Origin: Planctomycetota bacterium
GTDB lineage: Bacteria > Planctomycetota > SZUA-567 > JAFGGJ01
Direction: 5' to 3'
Assembly: GCA_016930595.1 (NCBI GenBank)
Contig: JAFGGJ010000011.1
Coordinates: 1-42,760 of the forward strand
DNA: 42,760 bases
Shown: piece by piece, positions 14,997-23,355 of the stretch
How the letters are laid out: the number at the start of each line of letters is the position of its first letter
Position numbering within the stretch: position 1 is the first letter of the stretch
The notes under the pieces: model-generated
The model's database searches: none
Told to the model about the DNA's origin: nothing
The model's input: only the letters and a program-made list of their open reading frames with translations
Made by a program: the position numbers and the translations under genes

Positions 14997-16269
14997 CGTA
15001 CACCACCCGGCCGCGCACGACCGTCGCCTTCACCACGCCCTTCACCCGCATGCCCGCATAAGGACAGTTGGACGAACGCGACGCGTATCCCCCCTCCCCG
15101 ACCACCCATGTCCCCGCCGGGTCGATGACCGTCACGTCGCCGCGCTTGCCTGCGGCCAGGCTGCCGCGGTCTTCCAGCCCCAGAACGCCCGCCGGGCCGG
15201 ATGTCAGCGCCGCCAGCAGCTCACCGATGCCGAGCCTGCCCTCTTCCACCAGTCCCGTATACAGCACGCTGAACGCGCATTCGATGGACGCCATTCCGTT
15301 CGGCGCTTCCAGCAGGTCCAGTTCCTTTTCCTCGTCGCGGTGCGGCGCATGGTCCGTCGCTATCGCGGATATCACGCCTTCCTTCAAGGCTTCCAGCAAC
15401 AAAGCTCTTACCGCCGCCGGCCGCAGCGGGGGGTTCACCTTGTACACGGGGTCGAAAGTCTCCAGCTTTCTCTCGTCCAGAAGCAGGTGATGCGGAGTGA
15501 CCTCGGCCGTAACGTTCCAGCCCTTCCCCCTTGCGCGCCTTACGGCGTCAACCGACGCCCCGGTTGAAATATGCTGCACGTGCAGCCTGCCGCCGGTGAG
15601 ACCGGCGAGAGCCGCGTCCCTTTCGACCATCACGCTCTCGGCTTCCTGCGGAACGCCCGGTATCCCCGTAATGTCCGACACCTCGCCTTCGTTCATTATG
15701 CCGTCGCCGGCGAGTTCCGGGTCTTCGGCGTGGTCCAGCACGGGCAGCCCCGCATCCGCGGCGTACGAAAGTATGGTCCGCATCAGCGCCGCGTTACGCA
15801 CCGGCGCACCGTCGTCGCTCACGGCGACCGCCCCGTGTTTCCTGAGACGGTGCATTTCGGTGATCTGCTCCCCTCCCCGTCCCAGCGTCGCGGCGGCAAC
15901 GGGCAGCACGTCGCACAGCCCGGCTGCATCCGCCATCTTCCTGACGAACTCCACGCCCGCTTCGTTGTCGATAGCCGGGTCGGTGTTGGCCATCACGCAG
16001 ACCGTCGTGTATCCGCCCTTTACGGCGGCGGCGGCCCCGGACGCTATCGTCTCCTCGTCCTCATGCCCCGGCTGGCGGAAATGCGCATGCAGGTCTATGA
16101 ATCCTGGCGCGACGATGCACCCCGCCGCGTCGATCACGTCCGCACCGCCGGCGGCAAGTCTCTCCCCCATTTCCACCACCCGGCCTTTGCCCAGGCGCAG
16201 GTCCATTACCTTGTCCAGCCCCTGCACCGGGTCAATGACCCGACCGCCTTTTATAAGGAGATCAGCCAA
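14989..16269 (-). CDS. pyrC: Dihydroorotase (class I)
   Basis: Third step of UMP synthesis: cyclises N-carbamoyl-aspartate to dihydroorotate in the cytoplasm. 426 residues, typical for the class I (about 430-residue) enzyme. APGFIDLHAHFRQPGHEDEE holds the two metal-binding histidines and the substrate-binding Arg; DHAxD-type metal residues follow (VLDHAED). ATDHAPHRDEEKE carries the catalytic Asp. The start is TTG 16269, overlapping the pyrB stop by 8 bases with GGGAGG 6 bases upstream. Coupled start signals fit a PyrB-PyrC pair, which in several bacteria form a complex. Confidence 0.95.
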   Translation of the reverse strand: MADLLIKGGRVIDPVQGLDKVMDLRLGKGRVVEMGERLAAGGADVIDAAGCIVAPGFIDLHAHFRQPGHEDEETIASGAAAAVKGGYTTVCVMANTDPAIDNEAGVEFVRKMADAAGLCDVLPVAAATLGRGGEQITEMHRLRKHGAVAVSDDGAPVRNAALMRTILSYAADAGLPVLDHAEDPELAGDGIMNEGEVSDITGIPGVPQEAESVMVERDAALAGLTGGRLHVQHISTGASVDAVRRARGKGWNVTAEVTPHHLLLDERKLETFDPVYKVNPPLRPAAVRALLLEALKEGVISAIATDHAPHRDEEKELDLLEAPNGMASIECAFSVLYTGLVEEGRLGIGELLAALTSGPAGVLGLEDRGSLAAGKRGDVTVIDPAGTWVVGEGGYASRSSNCPYAGMRVKGVVKATVVRGRVVYGG

Positions 16270-17194
16270 TGGAAACCTCCCTGCCTTTTGCCGCCGACAG
16301 CAACAGGTACAGCACGGCCATCCGCACGTAGACGCCGTTGGCGACCTGCTCCAGAATCCGGGCGGCCCCGCAGTCCGCTGAACGCGCCGCCAGTTCCACT
16401 CCCCGGTTCACCGGCCCGGGGTGCATGATCAGCTGTTCCCTTTTCAGACTACCCATGCGTTCCGCCGTCAATCCGTACGTCTCGTGATATTCGCGCAGCG
16501 ACGCTATCAGCGGCCGCCCCTGCCTCTCGAGCTGGATGCGCAGAAAGTAAAGAACCTTCGCCCATCCCATCGCTTCTTCTATTCCACCCAGCCGCATCAC
16601 GCCGTCCGGCAGTGTTCCGGGCATCATCGTGGACGGTCCCGCCACCGCGACTTCCGCACCGAGTTTACCGAGACCGGCCATCAGCGACCGGGCCACCCTC
16701 GAATGCAGTATGTCGCCGATTATCGCCACCTTCAGGCCCTTGAATCCCCCGTTATTCCCGCGCATCGTCATCAGGTCTAGCAGACACTGTGTCGGATGGG
16801 CGTGTCTTCCGTCGCCACCGTTCGCCACCGCTCCCTCGACGATCGCCGAAATCAGCTTCGCCGCCCCCGGAGCGGAATGCCTTATCACGAACCCGTCCAC
16901 GCCCATGGCTTCGATCACGCGCGCCGTATCCCCCAGTGTCTCGCCCTTGCTGACCGAACTCGACCCCTTCGAAAAGTTGAGCGTGGCGCACCCGATGTTC
17001 CTGGCCGCCTGGGCGAACGAATTCGCCGTCCGCGTGCTCGCCTCGTAGAACATGTTCGCCACGGTCATGCCCTTCAGCGGCTCCCGCCCGAACCCCTTCT
17101 CCTTGAACTCGGCCGCCAGGTCCAGTACTCCGGACAGCTCGTCCTCAGACAGGTCCGTTACGTCTATAAGGTGCTTCTTCTTCCACTTTCCCAT
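16262..17194 (-). CDS. pyrB: Aspartate carbamoyltransferase catalytic chain
   Basis: Second step of UMP synthesis: carbamoyl phosphate plus aspartate to N-carbamoyl-aspartate. 310 residues, normal length. The carbamoyl-phosphate loop is FYEASTRTANSF, where the usual STRTR reads STRTA. The 80s loop is KGSSSVSKGETLGDT, and HAHPTQCLLDLMTM and MHPGPVNRGVEL are conserved. No regulatory pyrI gene is adjacent. The ATG follows GAGGAG. It heads a tightly coupled minus-strand operon (pyrB, pyrC, DUF5329 and two small membrane proteins). Confidence 0.95.
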   Translation of the reverse strand: MGKWKKKHLIDVTDLSEDELSGVLDLAAEFKEKGFGREPLKGMTVANMFYEASTRTANSFAQAARNIGCATLNFSKGSSSVSKGETLGDTARVIEAMGVDGFVIRHSAPGAAKLISAIVEGAVANGGDGRHAHPTQCLLDLMTMRGNNGGFKGLKVAIIGDILHSRVARSLMAGLGKLGAEVAVAGPSTMMPGTLPDGVMRLGGIEEAMGWAKVLYFLRIQLERQGRPLIASLREYHETYGLTAERMGSLKREQLIMHPGPVNRGVELAARSADCGAARILEQVANGVYVRMAVLYLLLSAAKGREVSIG

Positions 17195-17212
17195 GGCATC
17201 TCCTCGCCGGGT

Positions 17213-17240
17213 ATTATCTCCGTTCCCGCCCGCTGTTCAA
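17213..17240 (-). promoter_or_regulatory. Promoter of the pyrB-pyrC operon
   Basis: On the minus strand, TTGAAC (17240-17235), a 16-bp spacer and GATAAT (17218-17213). The start would be about 17 nt before the pyrB ATG, so there is no room for a PyrR-type attenuator. Confidence 0.6.
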
Positions 17241-17367
17241 GTTGGACCTTGCGAAACCCGCGAATACCGTATCGAATATCCCGTCCGGCCGCCCATGCTG
17301 CGACTGCGCCTCCTGTTTCTGCCCCATGCCTTTTCGCTGCCTCCAGTCTGACGTCAAGAAAGAAGCC

Positions 17368-17396
17368 TTGATGTCCGATAATATTGTGGGTATGAT
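17368..17396 (+). promoter_or_regulatory. Promoter of top6B-top6A
   Basis: TTGATG (17368-17373), a 17-bp spacer and TATGAT (17391-17396), about 55 bp before the top6B ATG, in the AT-rich part of the divergent intergenic region. Confidence 0.65.
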
Positions 17397-17451
17397 TGGG
17401 CGAATTAGGGAAATTTCTGGTTCCTCCGCATTGTAGAAAGGACAACCGTTC

Positions 17452-19128
17452 ATGGGAGCAGCCAAAGGGCGCACGCAGGCGGACTTGTTTGCCGAAAGAC
17501 AGCGGGAGATATCGGTCAGCGAGTTCTTTTCAAAAAACCGGCACCTGTTGGGCTTCGACAACCCCAAAAAAGCCCTTATGACCGCCGTCAAGGAAGCCGT
17601 GGACAACTCTCTGGACGCTTGCGAAGAAGCCGGCATCCTGCCGGAGGTATGGGTGGACCTGAGCGCGGTGGACGGCAGGGAGGACCGCTTCCTGGTCTCG
17701 GTTACGGACAACGGGCCGGGAATCGCCAAGTCCCAGGTCGCTAAAATCTTCGGCAAGTTGTTGTATGGCAGTAAGTTCCATCGCCTGAAGCAAAGCCGCG
17801 GGCAGCAGGGGATCGGCATATCGGCGGCAGGCATGTACGGCCTCCTTACCACCGGCAAGTCCACCAGGATCCTCAGCCGCACCAGCCCCACCATGCCCGC
17901 CAAGTACTACGAAGTCCAGATGGATACCAGGAAGAACGAACCCCTCATACTGGCCGAGCAGGAAATCGAATGGCGGGACCATACCGGCACACAGGTGCAG
18001 ATAGTGCTCGAAGGCGTATTCCAGCGGGGCAGGCAGTCCGTCGACGAATACCTCTACCAGACCGCCATGGCCAACCCGCATGTCACCATCCATTACAGGG
18101 CGCCGGACAGGAAAAAGAAAGAATGGATCCGGGCAACGGAAGAAATGCCCCCGGAGCCTCGGGAAATAAAACCCCATCCCTACGGCGTCGAACTCGGCGT
18201 GCTCATTAGAATGCTCAAAGACACCAAGTCCAGGACGCTCGCCGGGTTCCTCAAGGAGGAATTCAGCCGGGTTTCACCCAAAGTCGCCAGGGAAATCTGT
18301 GACGGAGCCAGGCTGTACGTCAACGCCCGCCCGAAAAGGATCGCCCACAGGGAAGTCGAAGCCCTCTATAAGTCCGTGAACGATACCAGGATTATGCGGC
18401 CGCCCACCGACTGCCTCTCTCCCATAGGCGCCGAAGCAATAGAAGAATCCCTGAAACGCCTTGATCCGGAATTCGTCGCGGCCGTCACCAGGCCCCCCGA
18501 AGTATACAGGGGCAACCCTTTTCAGATTGAAGTCGGCGTCGCCTACGGCATTAAAAATGCCGACCTGGACACCCCCGTACAGCTGATGCGCTTCGCCAAC
18601 AAGGTGCCCCTCCTCTACCAGCGCGGCGGCTGCGCCACCACCCAGGCGGTGACGGAAACGGCCTGGAGAAGCTACGGACTCTCGCAGTCCAGGGGATCGC
18701 TGCCTTACGGGCCGGCTGTCATAACGGTTCACATGGCGTCGGTCTGGGTCCCCTTCACGTCGGAATCCAAGGAAGCGGTCGCACACTACCCTGAAATCAT
18801 CAAGGAAATACGCCTGGGGCTCCAGGAATGCGGCAGAAAGCTGTCTATACACTTGTCGCGCAAAAAGAAAGCACGCGAAGTCCTCAGAAAACGCACCTAC
18901 ATCGAACGATACCTCCCTCACGTGGTGATAGGCCTGCGCGAGGTCCTTGGCTTCGGTGAAGCCGAAAGCGCCAGGCTCATGAACAACCTCCAGGAAATAC
19001 TCGGCTCCCCCCCGCCGGGCATCGGCGATGACGAGGAAGAAACCGCCGGAACCGGTTCCCTGGAGGACGACACGGAGAACGCCGGTGACGACGAACCCAG
19101 GGCCACCAACAAGCGGGAGATTGCATAA
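17452..19128 (+). CDS. top6B: DNA topoisomerase VI subunit B
   Basis: ATPase subunit of the type IIB topoisomerase, which passes one duplex through another and relaxes or decatenates DNA. 558 residues. The GHKL fold is clear: EAVDNSLDA with Mg/ATP Asn52, TDNGPGI (86-91), and the G-rich lid RGQQGIGISAAGMYG (116-130) with Gln-Gln as in archaeal Top6B. A helix-two-turn-helix-like middle (LAGFLKEEFSRVSPKVAREICDG) and a transducer domain (NPFQIEVGVAYGI, FANKVPLLYQRGGCATTQAV) follow. The acidic C-terminal 40 residues look disordered. The start follows GAAAGGA. Stop and the top6A start share one base (TAATG). Topo VI is mainly archaeal and plant but is found in some bacteria, including planctomycetes. 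Confidence 0.95.
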   Translation: MGAAKGRTQADLFAERQREISVSEFFSKNRHLLGFDNPKKALMTAVKEAVDNSLDACEEAGILPEVWVDLSAVDGREDRFLVSVTDNGPGIAKSQVAKIFGKLLYGSKFHRLKQSRGQQGIGISAAGMYGLLTTGKSTRILSRTSPTMPAKYYEVQMDTRKNEPLILAEQEIEWRDHTGTQVQIVLEGVFQRGRQSVDEYLYQTAMANPHVTIHYRAPDRKKKEWIRATEEMPPEPREIKPHPYGVELGVLIRMLKDTKSRTLAGFLKEEFSRVSPKVAREICDGARLYVNARPKRIAHREVEALYKSVNDTRIMRPPTDCLSPIGAEAIEESLKRLDPEFVAAVTRPPEVYRGNPFQIEVGVAYGIKNADLDTPVQLMRFANKVPLLYQRGGCATTQAVTETAWRSYGLSQSRGSLPYGPAVITVHMASVWVPFTSESKEAVAHYPEIIKEIRLGLQECGRKLSIHLSRKKKAREVLRKRTYIERYLPHVVIGLREVLGFGEAESARLMNNLQEILGSPPPGIGDDEEETAGTGSLEDDTENAGDDEPRATNKREIA

Positions 19129-20258
19129 TGGCCAGGCAAACCAGAAAAAACTCCGCATCGGCAGTCGCTGAAATCGACAGGGAAACACTCGGCCTGATAA
19201 CCGGCTCGGCGGATAATATCAAGACCGATATCGACAATCTCAACAAGCCCCGCATGTCCTTCCCCATAAGGTCCCTGTCCAACGTGGTCTACGACGAAGA
19301 CAAGGGCATCTTCCGGCTGGCCGGCGGGGAATCCGTGCGCGACCTCTCCTATACCACGGTCAAGACCTTCGCACAGAGTCTCCGCATGATGGCACTCTCC
19401 AAAATGCTTATCGAAACCGACGATATCGCCACCAAGCGGGACGTCTATTACCAGTCCAAGAACTGGGCCGAAGCCAAGTTCAACGAACAACCCGAGTCCG
19501 ACACCATTATGGACGACATCGAAGCCATGCTCGGAGTCATCCGGGAACAGCTGGGCTTCATCCCGGACGAACACGGCGGCGCCATCGCCGGCGAACTGGT
19601 GGTCGTGGACAAGGACCCCGCCACCGGCAAGGATTTGAAAATAGACTGCACCAAGTTCGGCAGCGGCGCCTACACCGTCCCCTCCAACGTCGAACACCTC
19701 CGCTTCGAAACCAAGGCCAAGTTCATCCTGGTCATCGAAACCACCGGTATGTTCCAGCGCCTGGTTAAACACGCCTACTGGAAAACCACCGACTGCATAC
19801 TGATTGCTATGGGCGGCGTGCCCAGCAGGGCATGCAGAAGGTTCATAAGAAAACTTGCCGACGACCACAAGCTCCCGGTGTACGTTTTCACCGACGGCGA
19901 CCCCTACGGCTATACAAACATCTACAGGACGCTCAAAGTAGGCAGCGGCAACGCCGCCCACCTCAACGAGTTCTTCTGCGTCCCGCAGGCTAGGTATCTT
20001 GGAGTAACCCCTGACGACATAAAGGATTACAGCCTGCCCACACACCCCCTCAAAGATGTGGATGTCAAGCGGGCCAAGGACGCCCTGAAAAACGACCCCT
20101 TCGTGAAACATCACAGAAAGTGGATCTCCGCCCTCAAGAAAATCGTCAAGATGGGCGTGCGCGCCGAACAGCAGGCCCTGGCCGCGCACGGCCTCAATTA
20201 CGTCATTGACACCTACCTGCCCGAAAAACTCAAGAACAGGAAGTCGTTCCTGCCTTAA
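19128..20258 (+). CDS. top6A: DNA topoisomerase VI subunit A (Spo11-like)
   Basis: DNA-cleaving subunit of topoisomerase VI; it forms a transient 5'-phosphotyrosyl bond. 376 residues, the usual length. The catalytic Tyr is most likely Tyr108 in the winged-helix domain (KRDVYYQSKNW, matching R-D-x-[FY]-Y of Spo11/Top6A). The TOPRIM domain is intact, with the Glu in KFILVIETTGMFQRL and the metal-binding DGDPYGYTNIYRTLKVGS. The C-terminal motif DVKRAKDALKNDPFVKHHRKW also fits. Overlap by one base with top6B implies coupled, stoichiometric synthesis of the A2B2 enzyme. Confidence 0.95.
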   Translation: MARQTRKNSASAVAEIDRETLGLITGSADNIKTDIDNLNKPRMSFPIRSLSNVVYDEDKGIFRLAGGESVRDLSYTTVKTFAQSLRMMALSKMLIETDDIATKRDVYYQSKNWAEAKFNEQPESDTIMDDIEAMLGVIREQLGFIPDEHGGAIAGELVVVDKDPATGKDLKIDCTKFGSGAYTVPSNVEHLRFETKAKFILVIETTGMFQRLVKHAYWKTTDCILIAMGGVPSRACRRFIRKLADDHKLPVYVFTDGDPYGYTNIYRTLKVGSGNAAHLNEFFCVPQARYLGVTPDDIKDYSLPTHPLKDVDVKRAKDALKNDPFVKHHRKWISALKKIVKMGVRAEQQALAAHGLNYVIDTYLPEKLKNRKSFLP

Positions 20259-20313
20259 CCGGCGCACCGCCTCTGCCGTCGCCGGACAGACCCCCTCAAA
20301 AGGGAGGACATCC

Positions 20314-20862
20314 GTGTATCACGAAGCACGCGGCAGCGAAGCCTTGGGCTTCCTGGCTACAAAACCCCTGGTCTTCATCACCACCCTGCACGCAACCGGC
20401 GTGGTCAACGCCGGCGTCTTCGGCGCTTATACGAACCTCTCCGCCGAACATGTCGGCGCCGCCGTTTGCGTCGAAAGCCACACGTATGCCAATATTCTGC
20501 GGCAAAAGGAGTTCGTAATCAACGTGCCCGGCGCAGACCTCGTGAAATCCATCGCCGTCATCGCCGACGACGTTCCCCCGGACAAGAGCGAAGTGGAAGA
20601 AGCGGGACTCACCCTTAAACCGGGCGTCTCTCTCGATACGCCCTCCATCGCCGAATGCGCCGCCTCCGTCGAATTCGCTTTCGACAGGGAAGTCCACATC
20701 GGTTACCACGGTTTTCTTATAGGAAAAGCCCTCGGCGGATGGATAAAAGAGGAATTCCGGGACGTCGACGGGAAAATAGACATCTTCAAGGCCGCCGTGA
20801 TGAAGGATTTCAAGTACCCCCGACCTCTCTACGTGCTGCCGGGCAGGATTGTGGAAGGCTGA
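20314..20862 (+). CDS. Flavin reductase-like (split-barrel, FMN-binding) protein
   Basis: 182 residues with the DIM6/NTAB flavin reductase pattern: ALGFLATKPLVFITTLHATGVVNAGVFGAYTNLSAEHVGAAVCV, TYANILRQKEFVINVPG and, near the end, a short FKYPRPLYVLPGRI segment. Members bind FMN and reduce flavins with NAD(P)H or act as electron-transfer flavoproteins. The start is GTG 20314 because GGGAGGA lies 5 bases upstream; extending further would run into top6A. It lies 55 bp after top6A and may share its transcript, but no functional link to topoisomerase is known. Confidence 0.8.
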   Translation: MYHEARGSEALGFLATKPLVFITTLHATGVVNAGVFGAYTNLSAEHVGAAVCVESHTYANILRQKEFVINVPGADLVKSIAVIADDVPPDKSEVEEAGLTLKPGVSLDTPSIAECAASVEFAFDREVHIGYHGFLIGKALGGWIKEEFRDVDGKIDIFKAAVMKDFKYPRPLYVLPGRIVEG

Positions 20863-20877
20863 CCGAAAGAGCAGGCA

Positions 20878-21621
20878 ATGGACGAACAGGCGGATATCCC
20901 GGTAACGGCAGTCCCGGAGCAGGAACCGCCCGCCGGTCTCGATACCCCGCCCCCCCCGGCCGGCACAACCGTCGTCGAACTGCTTGTCGCAGTGGGAATT
21001 ATCTGGGGCATCGAACTGTTTTGCGGCATCATCTCCAGCGCCGTGCTGCTGCTTTCCGGACCCCGGAACATGCTCTGGAGCATAATGGCTTCCACGATCC
21101 TTTCCTGGGGGGCGACTCTTGGGCTCAGCTGGTACTTCGTCTGCCGCAGACACGGCAAAACCGTTGTCGAAGGCTTCGCGCTGAAAAACCCCGGGGCGAG
21201 GCCCATCGTCTGGGGCGTCGCCGTGTCCGTGGCGATTGCCATGGGCGGCCTGGTGCTCATGAGTCATTTCTCCACGGGCAAGGGCCTGCTGGCGGAACTC
21301 GCCGCCACCCCGGCCGGCCTGGCCTTCGTCGTGTGCCTGTCCCTGCTGGCTCCGCTCGTGGAAGAGCCCTACTACCGGGGACTGATCTTCCCCGTCGCCA
21401 GGAAGACCCTCGGCGGAGCCGCTGCCGTGCCGATAGTGGCCCTGTGGTTCACCGCCGCTCACTTCATGCAGTTGTTCGAGGACCCGGTGGGACTGGCGGT
21501 GATACTGGTCATAGCCGTCCAATACACCCTGCAGAAACACCTCCACGGCTCGCTGGTGCCCTCGCTCGTGTCGCACCTGGTCTATAACGCGGTCGTGATA
21601 GCGGCGTATCTCTTCCTGTGA
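20878..21621 (+). CDS. CPBP-family intramembrane metalloprotease
   Basis: 247-residue membrane protein of the CPBP/Abi (Rce1-like) family, glutamate-type intramembrane proteases. About 30 Pro/Glu-rich N-terminal residues are followed by several membrane helices (ELLVAVGIIWGIELFCGIISSAVLLL and others). The three motifs are present: EEPYYRG (Glu162-Glu163, Arg167), FTAAHFMQ (His195) and SHLVYNAVV (His233, Asn237). Bacterial members are often linked to bacteriocin self-immunity or peptide maturation, but no bacteriocin gene is near. It starts 15 bp after the flavin reductase-like gene and ends before a strong hairpin. Confidence 0.88.
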   Translation: MDEQADIPVTAVPEQEPPAGLDTPPPPAGTTVVELLVAVGIIWGIELFCGIISSAVLLLSGPRNMLWSIMASTILSWGATLGLSWYFVCRRHGKTVVEGFALKNPGARPIVWGVAVSVAIAMGGLVLMSHFSTGKGLLAELAATPAGLAFVVCLSLLAPLVEEPYYRGLIFPVARKTLGGAAAVPIVALWFTAAHFMQLFEDPVGLAVILVIAVQYTLQKHLHGSLVPSLVSHLVYNAVVIAAYLFL

Positions 21622-21639
21622 GTCGAAGCCTGATGGAAC

Positions 21640-21661
21640 GGGCCGCCCTTTCGGACGGCCC
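21640..21661. terminator. Bidirectional terminator-like hairpin between convergent genes
   Basis: GGGCCG (21640-21645) pairs with CGGCCC (21656-21661), with an extra inner CC/GG pair and a TTTC loop. It lies between the stops of the CPBP protease and the Clp-like gene. No long T-tract follows. Confidence 0.6.
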
Positions 21662-21689
21662 TATGACGACTCCCGGCGAGGCTGGCGGT

Positions 21690-23015
21690 TCACTGATTCC
21701 CGTGCCTTGTGAATGAAAGTCGTGCATTCCCGTCGCGCGCAAGCGTAGCCTTGAGCTTCATGCCCCTTACGTCCCTGCGGCGCAGAATCGCTTCGGCGAT
21801 GGGAGCCTCGAGCCGGCGGCGTACCACTCTTTTCAGCGGCCTGGCGCCGTACCTGCGGTTGACGCCCTCCTCAAGCAGGCTCCGCCTGAGAGGATTGGAT
21901 ATTTCGAAGACGAGCCCCCGCTTCTGCAGGCGCCCGGAAAGATCCTGGAAGACCAGGTCGAATATCCTTTCCGCAACGTCGTTCTCTATGGGATTGAAAA
22001 TCATCACGTCGTCTATCCGGTTCACGAATTCCGGGTTGAAATAGTCCCGGACGGCCTGCAGGCTGGCCCTCCTCCGCTCCTCTACGGTCTCGTCTCCCTC
22101 TTCGCGCGTTCGCCTGAACCCGGCTTTTCTCAGGATGGCACGGACTTCCTTCACGCCCAGGTTGCTCGTCATAATCACTATGCACCCGGTGAAGTCGATA
22201 CGTACCCCCTTGCCGTCAGTTACAAATCCTTCGTCCATCAGTTGCAGCAGCAGGTTGTGCACCTTTTCATGCGCCTTTTCGACCTCGTCGAACAGCACAA
22301 TCCCTTCCTTCATCTTCAGCATGCTTTCTGTAAGATATCCCCCGTTTTCATGGCCCACGTACCCCGGGGGAGCACCGATGAGCTTGGCGTATTCATGGCC
22401 CATCGAATATTCGGAACAGTCCACCCGCAACAGGTGCTGGCTGCCGCCGTAGACGGTGTCCGCAAGCACCTTGGCCAGTTCGGTCTTGCCGACTCCCGTC
22501 GGGCCTACGAAAAGGAACGTCCCTATGGGCCTTGACTCGTCCCGTATACCCGCCTGGGAGCGGAGAATGGCCTGCGCCACGGCGTGAACGGCCTCATCCT
22601 GGCCTATTATCCGACACCGCAGCGTCTTCTCCAGGCTGAGCGCCGTGTCGGTATCCAGCCCGCGACGCTCTCCCGCCGTCTTTTCTATCAGCGTCAGTCC
22701 AGGCGCATCTTCGGCGGCCACCGGAACCGAAACCCGGGTTATCTCGAGCTCCGGGTTCACTTCCACGGCCAGGAGATACATCTCTTCCCGCAAGTCCTCG
22801 TACGACCTCCCCAGGCTCTCCGCCCTTGCCGACAGTACGGAATCGAGATTCACCACGCACGCATTCACTATCAGGTCCACATACGAACGCCGGTCATTCA
22901 CGCTGGCGCCCGAAAGCAGCGAATCCACGTCCTGAAGACTGAAACGCCTCACCCGCACGAACCGGTCAATCCCCTGACAGTACTTCAGGACCAGGCTTGT
23001 CTGGGGGCGTATCAT
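21690..23015 (-). CDS. Single-ring Clp/Hsp100-type AAA+ ATPase with unusual N-terminal domain
   Basis: 441 residues from ATG 23015, chosen because GGAGGA lies 7 bases upstream; a TTG at 23078 has none. The first 120 residues (IDRFVRVRRFSLQDVDSLLSG ... SYEDLREEMYLLAVEVNPELEITRV) match no Clp N-domain that I know. The rest is like the second ring of ClpA/B/C: IGQDEAVHAVAQAI, Walker A GPTGVGKT (171-178), substrate pore loop GAPPGYVGHENGG, Walker B VLFDEVEKAH, sensor MTSNLG, arginine-finger region FNPEFVNRIDD, and the small C-terminal domain NRRYGARPLKRVV. No IGF/L-type ClpP-binding loop is apparent, so it is more likely a disaggregase or remodelling enzyme than a protease partner. It is divergent from the DUF4159 gene. 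Confidence 0.88.
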   Translation of the reverse strand: MIRPQTSLVLKYCQGIDRFVRVRRFSLQDVDSLLSGASVNDRRSYVDLIVNACVVNLDSVLSARAESLGRSYEDLREEMYLLAVEVNPELEITRVSVPVAAEDAPGLTLIEKTAGERRGLDTDTALSLEKTLRCRIIGQDEAVHAVAQAILRSQAGIRDESRPIGTFLFVGPTGVGKTELAKVLADTVYGGSQHLLRVDCSEYSMGHEYAKLIGAPPGYVGHENGGYLTESMLKMKEGIVLFDEVEKAHEKVHNLLLQLMDEGFVTDGKGVRIDFTGCIVIMTSNLGVKEVRAILRKAGFRRTREEGDETVEERRRASLQAVRDYFNPEFVNRIDDVMIFNPIENDVAERIFDLVFQDLSGRLQKRGLVFEISNPLRRSLLEEGVNRRYGARPLKRVVRRRLEAPIAEAILRRRDVRGMKLKATLARDGNARLSFTRHGNQ

Positions 23016-23115
23016 TTCCAATTCCTCCTGCACATTGTGATAGCAATCGGCAGACCAAAACCCGTCTATAGTTTTCAATCGAACGGCAACTCCTTACAGT
23101 ATCTGGTTTAAAAAA

Positions 23116-23144
23116 ATAATCGTAAAAGATTAGGCGCTCCACAA
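23116..23144 (-). promoter_or_regulatory. Possible promoter of the Clp-like gene
   Basis: On the minus strand, TTGTGG (23144-23139), a 17-bp spacer and GATTAT (23121-23116), in an AT-rich stretch about 100 bp from the ATG. A weak match. Confidence 0.35.
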
Positions 23145-23236
23145 CCCCGCCTGATAGTGTTACCTGATGGAAACACTTCTCTATATCTTTTGCCCAAAAT
23201 TGCCACATCCCGTACACCGGGCCTCTATGTGCTGCT

Positions 23237-23259
23237 ATTCGGTACAACCTGTGCCGAAT
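23237..23259. promoter_or_regulatory. 23-bp dyad upstream of a sigma-54-like promoter
   Basis: ATTCGGTAC (23237-23245) and GTGCCGAAT (23251-23259) are inverted repeats with one mismatch (T opposite G) around a 5-bp centre. The dyad ends about 32 bp before the sigma-54-like -24 element at 23291. It could be an activator or repressor operator, or a hairpin in a minus-strand leader; the sequence does not decide. Confidence 0.5.
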
Positions 23260-23290
23260 GGGGCATTTTAAAATGAGTTATGCTTAACGG

Positions 23291-23306
23291 TGGCACGCAG
23301 TTTGTT
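23291..23306 (+). promoter_or_regulatory. Sigma-54-like promoter of the DUF4159 gene
   Basis: TGGCACG (23291-23297), 4 bp, TTGTT (23302-23306). The -24 block is a perfect match to the consensus. The -12 block reads TTGTT where TTGCA/T is usual, so the important GC is GT. A start near 23317 would leave about 40 nt before the ATG at 23356. Confidence 0.5.
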
Positions 23307-23355
23307 ATATTTATCACACGTGATGTTGTGTGCGCCCATCAGGCGGGAGAAAAAT

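Noticed and set aside
23180-23210. Sigma-54 element on the minus strand (TGGCA...GGGC)
   Set aside because: The GG and GC are one base too close for a -24/-12 promoter.
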